The notes under the pieces were generated by a model. It did no database searches and had not been told where the DNA came from. It saw only the letters and a program-made list of their open reading frames with translations. Below, piece after piece: positions 1 through 7,107 of a stretch of 30,769 bases of DNA (within the stretch, counting starts at the first letter, position 1; every line of letters starts with the position of its first letter). Source of the DNA: a virus; the IMG/VR virus record IMGVR_UViG_3300035459_000014, positions 1 to 30,769 of that record; one strand, given 5' to 3'. A program made the translations under genes and the position numbers.

Positions 1-19
1 ACGTGTGCTCTTCCGATCT
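1..19. other. Illumina TruSeq adapter remnant
   Basis: The first 19 bases are the reverse complement of the start of the standard TruSeq read adapter (AGATCGGAAGAGCACACGT). This is library-construction sequence left on the contig end, not phage DNA. It happens to stay in frame with the gene read leftward into it, and adds the peptide RSEEHT, a familiar signature of adapter contamination in protein databases. Confidence 0.97.
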
Positions 20-1006
20 CCACGGGTAGCCGTTCTTGATTATTGCCGCCCCCAGGGAATGAGCGGGCGAGCGCGTATGACGTTGGGCGGCGTATGGCAA
101 GCGCGCCTCATCCACGCAGCAACCAATTTCGGCGGCAAAGTGTTCCCCGCTTATATCTGTGGTAATGCTGAAATGGTGTGAATGTGCCATGAGAACGTTA
201 CAAAAATATTTTGCAGATAGGGCCGCGGCGGTAGATTGAGCCGCACTCTTGGGATGGTCAATCAACCACCTCTTTCCTCCGCTGGTCAAATAAGAAAAGT
301 AAAACGGGGCAATGCGCCACTTATCCCCAACTCCCAAAAGCGATTTTAGCTCTTCCGGATTCAATGCAGTTTGCAATGCCCTCAATAGCCGCCCCTCGTG
401 GTTGCCGATGACAAAATCTATCTTGTCGAATTGTTTTTCCAGTTCCCTTAGAGCTTTTTTCGCTATCCCCAATTCCGTTGACATTCCATCCTGCTCGTCT
501 TTTTGTCCTATCTTTCCGATAATCCCGAACAAAATCTCTTGTTGCCTGCTTCCTAGGTTCTTAGCGAATTCAACCAGTTCCGCCTCTGCCTCCGCGGTCA
601 TGCCCCCATCGTTAGGATTTTTCCAGTTTGGCTCCCATCCCGACAGGCTATCAAAATGAAGTAGATCCCCGGCCGCGATACATTGTCTTATGTTCCATGC
701 CTCCGCTAGTTTCAAACATTGGTTTATAAATTCGGCATGGTGGAATGGCATTTCCATATCCGGCAGAACTAAAGCGTCGCCCTCCATTTCCAAAGGCTCA
801 TCGTATCGGGGATATGGCGACTCTGCCAGCGCGAATTTATCATGCAACATGTAATCAAGCTGTATTCGGATCGCGTTCTCTGACCTGCCGAACCTCATGT
901 AATCCTTGCAAAATTCTCTCTTTGTGATGTAAGGCGGCTTTCCAGAATATGCCGTTAGCAATTGGTCTTTTTCTTTTGGCGTCCACATTTTGCCAACATT
1001 AGGCAT
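20..1006 (-). CDS. Calcineurin-like metallophosphoesterase, 3' truncated
   Basis: Partial gene. The start is ATG at 1006 behind a strong AGGAGG site at 1011-1016. The reading frame is open for 329 phage-derived codons, then runs into adapter, so the C-terminus is missing. The metallophosphoesterase signature is present in order: LPDMEMPFHH (81-90, metal site I), GD (113-114), GNHE (201-204), DH (250-251) and AHSHH (275-279). These residues normally bind two metal ions and activate water for phosphoester cleavage. Residues 7-55 look like a small Myb/SANT- or HTH-like helical segment (WTPKEKDQLL) that could bind DNA. It is the last gene of the lysis end of the operon. Phage members of this family are thought to act on nucleic acids or nucleotides; the substrate is not evident here. 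Confidence 0.85.
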
Positions 1007-1025
1007 AATTCCTCCTGACAACACA

Positions 1026-1050
1026 GACGCCTGACTACATGCCAGGCGTC
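1026..1050 (-). terminator. Intergenic hairpin between holin and phosphoesterase genes
   Basis: Perfect 8-bp inverted repeat (GACGCCTG at 1026-1033 with CAGGCGTC at 1043-1050) and a 9-base loop, in the 75-base gap downstream of the holin gene and just before the phosphoesterase ribosome binding site. There is no U-tract on either side, so it is at best a weak or factor-dependent terminator, or an mRNA-stabilising or processing element. Confidence 0.4.
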
Positions 1051-1081
1051 CGATATTAGATTGTCGCTGCTCTGCGTATCG

Positions 1082-1552
1082 TCATTGGGCAGATGTTGAG
1101 GTATTTTGTGTTGAGGTACTTTGGCTTGCCAAATTTTCCGAGAAAGTTAAAGTGCCTACCTTTGTTCCAGTCAATCCAACTGAATTGACCTCAAATGGCG
1201 GTAATTTTGCCACATCTTTTTCTGTAACCGCCTCGATCAAATCAACATTGATGCAGCCGAAGCCCTTGGAGTTCAGATAATTTTGTAATGCCTGAATTAC
1301 CCAAGCCTTTGCCTGTGCTCCGGTTGGCAATAATCCCGCCTTACGCATCTGTTCTGCTCCGGCCACAAATACCGGCGAGAACTGTCTTAAAACATCCTCC
1401 CATTTAGTGGCCTGTTGTGGATATTTTGTTAGAATTGTTTTCCATTCTTTCACGACAAATGCGGAAATCCACCCAAACATGGCAACCGCAAGTAGCGGAA
1501 CAACAACCATCAAAACTTGCTGTAATAGGTTCATCCAAAATGTTGCGTTCAT
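1082..1552 (-). CDS. Holin, LLH-like (holin superfamily 6)
   Basis: A 156-aa protein with one N-terminal membrane helix (about residues 9-34: LLQQVLMVVVPLLAVAMFG and following) and a long soluble region. The sequence contains W-EDVLRQFSPVFVAGAEQMRK and an AWVIQALQNYLNSKGFG segment, the pattern of Holin_LLH proteins in which a helical cytoplasmic domain follows one transmembrane segment. The last 15 or so residues are a Ser/Thr/Gln-rich tail. Holins accumulate in the inner membrane and trigger release of the endolysin. The gene follows the endolysin and a second small membrane protein, a typical lysis cassette. The start is supported by AAAGGA eight bases upstream. Family assignment is by pattern, not by search. 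Confidence 0.72.
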   Translation of the reverse strand: MNATFWMNLLQQVLMVVVPLLAVAMFGWISAFVVKEWKTILTKYPQQATKWEDVLRQFSPVFVAGAEQMRKAGLLPTGAQAKAWVIQALQNYLNSKGFGCINVDLIEAVTEKDVAKLPPFEVNSVGLTGTKVGTLTFSENLASQSTSTQNTSTSAQ

Positions 1553-1567
1553 TTTTCTTTGTCCTTT

Positions 1568-1840
1568 CTATTTTTTGAATATGAGCATGGCGACCATTCC
1601 GACGAAGGTCAATATCTCGCCGATGGTCAATAGAATTACGTTCTTCCCGAAATCTTTTTTACCGTCTCGATCATCCTGAAGGTCTTTCACCTGTTCTTGG
1701 ATAAGATGTACGTCGCTTTTTAGCCCCGGCTTGCCGTTGCCATTGATACATTCCAGCAACTTATTCATTCCATCTGACAGCGTTGTTAATCGTTCTTCGA
1801 TGTGAGCGAGTGCGATTTCCGATTTCGTTGATTGTGCCAT
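1568..1840 (-). CDS. Small coiled-coil/transmembrane protein, XhlA-like lysis accessory
   Basis: A 90-aa protein with a predicted coiled-coil half (IALAHIEERLTTLSDGMNKL, then LIQEQVKDLQDDRD) followed by a lysine-flanked C-terminal membrane helix (about 68-88: NVILLTIGEILTFVGMVAML) ending in FKK. This resembles haemolysin XhlA-type phage proteins, which sit beside holin and endolysin genes and assist lysis; an alternative is a second holin. It lies between the endolysin and the LLH-like holin, with GGGAG eight bases before the ATG and a 12-base gap from the endolysin stop. Confidence 0.6.
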   Translation of the reverse strand: MAQSTKSEIALAHIEERLTTLSDGMNKLLECINGNGKPGLKSDVHLIQEQVKDLQDDRDGKKDFGKNVILLTIGEILTFVGMVAMLIFKK

Positions 1841-1852
1841 GATGATTTCTCC

Positions 1853-2851
1853 CTATTTGCTTATGTATGCTGCGAATACATACGTTCCGTCGGCGAGCTG
1901 CGCCCAACCATTAGAGATATTGAGAATGTTCAACACCTCGCCCTGGACCGCATAGCGCACCCACGCGGACGTCGCAGATGGCTGAGAACGGACATTAATT
2001 CTCGGATAAATGACCTTGTAGGCGTTTATCGGGGCTGGTGGGGCTTCCTGTGGGCTGTTTTGGGGTAAATTCACCGCTCCACCCAAAGACGTGATGAATT
2101 CTTGCGAAAACACCGACACGTCCAACGGCATTGGTTGATTGGCTTGATTGTAGGAACCGGGCAAAATGCAGACGTCCCCGGTAAATTGATGTCCAACAAC
2201 CTGTCCGGGAAGTTGTCCGGGCGCAAGGGCGATGTCGTAATTTGGCAACCAGCTTTCCTTGAGGGTTGCCCATGTCATCTGAATTGCTTCCTTGGGTTGC
2301 TTCCCATATTGCGGGACCCACGCCTTGTATTTTGGCAGCCAGGAATTCATCCCCGGCGCCCAGGATGAGACAAAGCCTTGGTTCGTATATACGCCGCTTT
2401 GCGGAAACTTGGAATTAAGTTGAGCGACAAACGCCTCGTTGTGGATGCTGATATTCGCGGCGGGGGCTACTGGTACCGCGGATGCGTCTATTTTGCCGAC
2501 GCGCCACATTTGCCAGGCTCGCCAATCTATCCACCACTGTTCCTGGTCAGCCCAGACCCACTTTATTGGCAGACCTTCCGTCTGAATGGTTTGCGCCACC
2601 CAATCGGCCTGCGTGACTGGATCCTGGGTAATATCATCCCAATAATATGCTTGTAAAACCATTCCGGCGGCTATGGTATCCCGGCATTGCTTCAGCGAGA
2701 CAGGTGAGAGTGTTTTCTTGCCGCTTGCGTCGTAGGATGAATACAAACCGACAACAACAGACTGGCATCCAGTCGCGACAAACTCTTGTGCGTTGATGTG
2801 GTCGCACCATATAGAGACATCCGGAACGAGGACGGGGTCAACGATTTTCAT
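1853..2851 (-). CDS. Endolysin: GH25-type lysozyme with SH3b domain
   Basis: A 332-aa protein that should cleave peptidoglycan glycan strands at host lysis. The first 250 residues follow the GH25 (Chalaropsis-type muramidase) pattern: PDVSIWCDHI at 10-19 (Asp11 at the usual N-terminal active-site position), VWADQEQWW at 99-107 giving the D-x-E catalytic pair Asp102/Glu104, GVYTNQGF at 153-160, WVPQYG at 178-183, GHQFTGD at 220-226 and a closing LDVSVF at 243-248. A Pro-rich linker (263-275) leads to a C-terminal SH3b-like wall-binding domain, with INVRSQPS, GEVLNI and NGWAQL repeats. There is no signal peptide, so it depends on a holin, and holin-like genes follow. Its ATG overlaps the upstream stop as ATGA. 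Confidence 0.88.
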   Translation of the reverse strand: MKIVDPVLVPDVSIWCDHINAQEFVATGCQSVVVGLYSSYDASGKKTLSPVSLKQCRDTIAAGMVLQAYYWDDITQDPVTQADWVAQTIQTEGLPIKWVWADQEQWWIDWRAWQMWRVGKIDASAVPVAPAANISIHNEAFVAQLNSKFPQSGVYTNQGFVSSWAPGMNSWLPKYKAWVPQYGKQPKEAIQMTWATLKESWLPNYDIALAPGQLPGQVVGHQFTGDVCILPGSYNQANQPMPLDVSVFSQEFITSLGGAVNLPQNSPQEAPPAPINAYKVIYPRINVRSQPSATSAWVRYAVQGEVLNILNISNGWAQLADGTYVFAAYISK

Positions 2852-3222
2852 TTTGTCGCCCGACTAGGTTTCGCCATATCATTTGTGCCGACTTTTGTGC
2901 TTATCACTGCAATACTATTCAGCCTCGCACTTATCACCGCAACCTGCGTCTTGTCCGCCCCGCTCGCCTCTGCCGCAGTTTGGAGCGTGTCAATGTCATC
3001 CTGACTGACATCATGTCCCAGGCTGGCGGCATTTTGGTATCCTATCGCCAGGATTTCCACCGTGTTCGCGTTGGACAAATCCTGCTCGTCCAGTGCAATC
3101 GGATTGATAACCACGTCGCAAAATAACGACCCATCCTCCTGCTCGACCGGATCGGCCTGTGTTACATACTCGACCATCTGGTCATAATCAGGCATGGGTG
3201 CATACATGATTGGATTGTCCAT
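2848..3222 (-). CDS. Small acidic protein after the receptor-binding protein
   Basis: A 124-aa protein of unknown function. I place the start at ATG 3222 because it overlaps the upstream stop as TAATG and has GGAAGG about seven bases ahead; a longer reading would overlap the receptor-binding gene. The sequence is acidic in its first half (YDQMVEYVTQADPVEQEDGS), then mixed helical, ending in a basic tail (KPSRATK). Position between the receptor-binding protein and the endolysin suggests a tail-fibre chaperone or minor tail accessory, a role often encoded there. It does not resemble the basic four-helix Avd protein of DGR systems. Confidence 0.7.
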   Translation of the reverse strand: MDNPIMYAPMPDYDQMVEYVTQADPVEQEDGSLFCDVVINPIALDEQDLSNANTVEILAIGYQNAASLGHDVSQDDIDTLQTAAEASGADKTQVAVISARLNSIAVISTKVGTNDMAKPSRATK

Positions 3223-4541
3223 TAGCCACCTTCCCTTACCAATCGCCCGCCGATGGAGATGGTCGCGTACGAAGAGGCGAAGCTCAGAAGCCAGAACGAC
3301 AGACCGGCGAGCGTACCGCCGTTCCAAGTCCCGCCGCAAATGGCAATTCGTTGCCCGGTGCTACAGTAGTAATAATCGGCATAATATGTGTTATATGCAC
3401 CTCCTACGGTGATCGGTAATTCGGCAAATGGATTAGCCGCGTCGAATCCCATTGCCTCTATATACCCATTTGCGGCCGCATTGGTGTATCCGAGTTGTAC
3501 ATATGGGGCCGCAAATAAATTGCTGGCATAATTAGACGGCGTGCGACAGACCCACGCCTGATAATCCGCCGCAATGTTGACTCCATCGATAAATTGATAA
3601 ACGCTACCCCAGGGGTTCTCGATGCCGCGGTATATGCATGGGTGCAGTCCATCCGAATTCGAGACCGGACTGCCGGATTTGGCTGCGATCCCCGCCGAAA
3701 ATCCGGATTTCCAGCCGACATTGTAGAGATAATTTCCCACGGCAATATTGACGGTTGCGCCGTCGAACGAGAGCGCCTTGTTGCTGCCATCGTAGACATC
3801 GATCGATGTGATATTTCTGCCGTAACAGATCTGGTTTCCTCCCTGCGACGTCCCGATCCCTATTGGTTGCCCGACCGCATATAGTGCCGCCGTAGCGTTG
3901 GCAACGATGATGCGATTGACGGCGGTTTCGGCCACGGTTGCCAGATGCGTTGCCGAGTACTGTCCATTCGTCCATCCCGTCATTTTGGACTGCGAATGCA
4001 GTGTGGCAAATTCCACATAGAACAGTGTCCGTAGAACATCATGGACGTGGATGTCCATCTGCTGATATCCCGCGCCGTTATTTTGCGCAAAAGTGCGGAA
4101 ATTTACGATGGTGTCGTTGATATACGGATATTGGCCCGATTGAGATATGAGTTTCGTTCCGGATTTTGCGGCATTATATTTGCCAACATCAACATAGTTG
4201 GCGGTCGCAAAACAGGCCGGGAGATAGGCACTCCCGAATGGCTGTCTCGATATTCGCCACGTCCGCGCTGCCCCGACTGCGGTTTTTTCGATCCAGAATT
4301 TTGGGATGCGCACAAAAACATTGCTATATGAATCGGTGATGCCATCCACGATATCCCGATAGATTTCTGCCGCATCGAAATTGTTGACTACCGGCGTCGC
4401 GTCGACGCCCGCATTCGCCACCATCCCAACCGCATCATCGGTGCGCGTCAATGTCGGGCTGGAGCCGCCATTCCATGCCACCCCATAGATTTTCGGCTTG
4501 GCAAAAATCGATGTTATATCTGGAGACAAAATTGGTTGCAT
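3222..4541 (-). CDS. Receptor-binding tail protein with C-type-lectin fold, DGR-target type
   Basis: A 439-aa tail-tip protein. The C-terminal half carries the C-type-lectin/formylglycine-enzyme-like signature YRGIENPWGSVYQFIDG (304-320). It ends in the layout of DGR variable proteins: TYYADYYYCSTGQRIAICGG (385-404), then TWNGGTLAGLSFW and SSYATISIGGRL. In such proteins (Mtd, TvpA and many phage tail proteins) aromatic and Ser/Asn residues at these positions form the ligand-binding surface. The N-terminal region (1-290) is probably attachment and trimerisation structure. The ATG directly follows the upstream stop with GGAGG ahead. No reverse transcriptase or template repeat is in the window, so active diversification is unproven. 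Confidence 0.82.
   Translation of the reverse strand: MQPILSPDITSIFAKPKIYGVAWNGGSSPTLTRTDDAVGMVANAGVDATPVVNNFDAAEIYRDIVDGITDSYSNVFVRIPKFWIEKTAVGAARTWRISRQPFGSAYLPACFATANYVDVGKYNAAKSGTKLISQSGQYPYINDTIVNFRTFAQNNGAGYQQMDIHVHDVLRTLFYVEFATLHSQSKMTGWTNGQYSATHLATVAETAVNRIIVANATAALYAVGQPIGIGTSQGGNQICYGRNITSIDVYDGSNKALSFDGATVNIAVGNYLYNVGWKSGFSAGIAAKSGSPVSNSDGLHPCIYRGIENPWGSVYQFIDGVNIAADYQAWVCRTPSNYASNLFAAPYVQLGYTNAAANGYIEAMGFDAANPFAELPITVGGAYNTYYADYYYCSTGQRIAICGGTWNGGTLAGLSFWLLSFASSYATISIGGRLVREGG
3228..3401 (-). other. Putative variable region (VR) of the receptor-binding gene
   Basis: These bases encode residues 381-438, where DGR-diversified lectin-fold proteins keep their variable residues. Candidate surface codons are mostly of the NNC/NNT form expected from adenine-mutated AAC/AAT template codons (TAC, TAT, AGC, CTC, TTC, TCC), separated by constant stretches such as GGCGG and the IGGRL end. 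The assignment rests on protein pattern only, because no template copy is in the window. Confidence 0.45.
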
Positions 4542-5762
4542 TTAGCCTCCCAACTGTACTCCGGCTAGTCGTACGGTCACAACTCCAGCATTCGCTGGTG
4601 TTCCTGCGCCTTCCGAGCACAACCTGACGAACAAATGCGTATCCGCCGGGTCACACTTGATGACCTCCCAGCCTCTCCAGGTTCCCATGCAGGTATCCGA
4701 CCCGGCTCCCTCTGTCACCGGATAGATGTCGTAATAATCCCGCCTGTAATTTCCGTTGGCGAGTAGCACGGTAAATGTGGATTGGTCTACCAGCACAGGC
4801 ACTTGCCCGATGTAAATATATACTCTGACCGCGCCGGTCATTGCAATTCCGGGCAGGCTCACTTTTATTTCGGACAGGACAACTCCGCCGCCATTGACTC
4901 CCGCCACGTCGAACGCCAGCATTTTCGATACAGTTCCTCCCGAGCCGGATGGTGATCCGGCTGGCGATGCGGCGGTAAATTTGATGGTGGTCGCATTCGT
5001 ACCGGCGATGGTCTGATAGTTGCCGTCTACTCCGGTTACCCCCCAGCCGCTATTTACCCCCGCCACCGTGATGTAATCGCCCACCGCAATGGCGCTCCCG
5101 GATACCGTCAGTGTCACAGTGGTGCCGGAAATGGATACTCCCGTTACGACCAGGTTGCAGTTGATGGATTGCTGCGCCGTATATGGCGTAGCGTTGGCCG
5201 GCCTGGTAAGTGAATCCACCACCGAGAATGATGTTGCTACTTTTGCTTGACTGACCGGTTGTGTAGTTTGCCAAAACGTACCCGTTACCGCCAAACCCGC
5301 ATTCAGTTTTGCCCAGATAGCAGACAACCACCCCAGGAATCCAACGCCTCCAGCCGGCAATGATGCTCCTGTGATGACAGTTCCGGAAGCATCCACTTTT
5401 TGCCCATCGTTGGCGGTAACAGAACCGCTGATAGGCAATGTTTTTCCACTACCGATGACAGTCTGGAACAATCCGACCAGCGTTGACAACCACCCCCTAT
5501 TGCCAACCCCAACCGTTGTACTTCCGGCTTGTGTGCCCGCTCCGGTTCCAATGGGGTCAGTTCCATCAATGACCGGCCACGGAGTAGTCCCAGCCGCGCC
5601 TTGGTCAACCTTGCCAATCTCAATTGATTCTATTTCGATTGTGGCGTCTACTCCCAGAGTATAAATTTCCCTGCCCTGCGCATCTTTATTGCCCGTATCA
5701 TGCGCCAGGATCGCTATCGCTGAACCATCCGATCCATCTGCTCGTATTGATTTGTCTGCCAT
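4542..5762 (-). CDS. Virion structural protein, probable tail fibre/appendage
   Basis: A 406-aa protein, Gly/Ser/Thr/Val-rich and predicted beta-structured, in the distal tail cluster. Two related segments, NRGWLSTLVGLFQTVIG (about 88-104) and GFLGWLSAIWAKL, look like short internal repeats. Residues around 200-280 (GVSISGTTVTLTVSGSAIAV through GNYQTIAGTNATTIKFTA) form an Ig-like beta domain common in phage structural proteins. The C-terminal 120 residues (VRVYIYIGQVPVLVDQSTF onward) look like a jelly-roll or carbohydrate-binding-type module. AAGGAG precedes the ATG, and the gene directly abuts the receptor-binding protein. The exact role is not recognised. Confidence 0.75.
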   Translation of the reverse strand: MADKSIRADGSDGSAIAILAHDTGNKDAQGREIYTLGVDATIEIESIEIGKVDQGAAGTTPWPVIDGTDPIGTGAGTQAGSTTVGVGNRGWLSTLVGLFQTVIGSGKTLPISGSVTANDGQKVDASGTVITGASLPAGGVGFLGWLSAIWAKLNAGLAVTGTFWQTTQPVSQAKVATSFSVVDSLTRPANATPYTAQQSINCNLVVTGVSISGTTVTLTVSGSAIAVGDYITVAGVNSGWGVTGVDGNYQTIAGTNATTIKFTAASPAGSPSGSGGTVSKMLAFDVAGVNGGGVVLSEIKVSLPGIAMTGAVRVYIYIGQVPVLVDQSTFTVLLANGNYRRDYYDIYPVTEGAGSDTCMGTWRGWEVIKCDPADTHLFVRLCSEGAGTPANAGVVTVRLAGVQLGG

Positions 5763-5811
5763 TTTATATCTCCTTATTTTACTTACTGCACTTTGGTTGT
5801 GCTATTGACAC

Positions 5812-7107
5812 TCATGCGGGCGTTGCCACAAGCGCGCCGCTTGTCACGGATATCCGGTATCTAGTTCCGGTGACGGTATCCTTGAGTATTATACCTTTGG
5901 TTGCGTCTGTTATTTCAATATCATTGGCGGATACTATCCTTCCGTCGCCGTATATCGTCGCCAATAACTGCGGGGTAGTCGCGCCGTTCGGCGTGCCCCA
6001 AAACTCGATGCGGGTGCCTTGGTGGGTTGCATCGAAATCCTCATCTGCTACCGCCCGGAAATCGGTGGAATTGGACTGATGGGAGCTATCGTACCAACCC
6101 TGTATTCGATACCGCCCCAAAACGGTATCCTTGATTACTGCCGCCGGACTACCGGGCACGCCCAAAGACCGGATTAATAAATCCGAAGGGGCGTATGCAG
6201 GAGTTGCGCTATAGCCCCACACCCTAACTGCTGGATGTTCTCCCATAACATTCGCGTCGGTTGGATTTGTAGCCGGTGCTACCGTCCCACCCATGACGAA
6301 CACGCCGTTTTGATACGTGAAGTTGGCGTTTCCGGTTATGGCTCCTATGCTATTTGCATAAGCGATTTCATTAGCCCCTAAGGTGGGTGTTACGCTTGTG
6401 CTCACCATCTCCATGTGCCTGAGGTCGGTAAAATTCGACAGTGCCGGGGTATATACCAGCGGCGCGGTCATGCCGTGATACAGCATGATAAGATAGAGCG
6501 GCATATCTCCGGATGGTAATACCGGCCAATCCGCGATGGTCAGCGCGCTCGGCGTTGCCTGTGTGCTGCCAGACGTGAAATGTATCGAGCCGTCTGCGGG
6601 TGACACGGACATCAGTATGTATAACGCCCCGGAGCCGGGAATATAACTCGCCATGTCATAAGTAACCGTTCCGCCCGCAATCCAGCCCGCGGAAGTATAG
6701 ATCGGGGTGCGGTATAGATTTATGGTAAAGTCGGTCGTGGTAGCGGGCTGGACAATCCAAGGCGTCCATTGATCGCCGGCGACTGGCACCATGTCCGTGC
6801 CGCCCGAACCCCATGCGTGCGTCCACCAGTGCGGCCCTACTTTCGGTATGGCGTAATCGTTGTAGAAGTCCCAGGCCTCGTTGACCTGGAGCTTTTTGTC
6901 TATCATCTTGACCCAGACCGGATATCCCAATTCATTCGGTGCAACTTTGTTCCAGACGACAGACACATGCCCGTCCACATCGGTCGCGTAGACCTGATTG
7001 AGAGTTCCTGGAACAGCTACCACAGAGCCATTTCCCAAGAACATTAATTTTCCCCTGTTGGTGGCCTGTTTTTTTGCCTCTGCGATAATATCGTCACGTA
7101 TGGTCAT
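5812..7107 (-). CDS. Tail fibre / baseplate appendage protein
   Basis: A 431-aa protein starting with a short helix (MTIRDDIIAEAKKQATNRG), followed by beta-rich sequence. The first half (GKLMFLGNGSVVAVPGTLNQ onward) resembles an attachment domain. The second half contains TYQNGVFVMGG, RYRIQGWYDSS, TRIEFWGTPNGATTPQLLATIYGDGRI and a closing KDTVTGTRYRISVTSGAL, the layout of trimeric fibre shafts and knobs that describe features on the previous strand. The ATG overlaps the hub-protein stop as TAATG. No ribosome binding site is clear, so translation is probably coupled. The 49 bases after its stop hold no feature except the next gene's ribosome binding site. Function is inferred from position and composition. 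Confidence 0.72.
   Translation of the reverse strand: MTIRDDIIAEAKKQATNRGKLMFLGNGSVVAVPGTLNQVYATDVDGHVSVVWNKVAPNELGYPVWVKMIDKKLQVNEAWDFYNDYAIPKVGPHWWTHAWGSGGTDMVPVAGDQWTPWIVQPATTTDFTINLYRTPIYTSAGWIAGGTVTYDMASYIPGSGALYILMSVSPADGSIHFTSGSTQATPSALTIADWPVLPSGDMPLYLIMLYHGMTAPLVYTPALSNFTDLRHMEMVSTSVTPTLGANEIAYANSIGAITGNANFTYQNGVFVMGGTVAPATNPTDANVMGEHPAVRVWGYSATPAYAPSDLLIRSLGVPGSPAAVIKDTVLGRYRIQGWYDSSHQSNSTDFRAVADEDFDATHQGTRIEFWGTPNGATTPQLLATIYGDGRIVSANDIEITDATKGIILKDTVTGTRYRISVTSGALVATPA

Noticed and set aside
312-927. Plus-strand open frames opposite the metallophosphoesterase
   Set aside because: The minus frame carries the full motif set and a strong ribosome binding site; the plus frames have no recognisable product.
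2848-3222. Avd accessory protein of a DGR
   Set aside because: The protein is acidic and not the basic four-helix type, although it lies next to the putative variable region.
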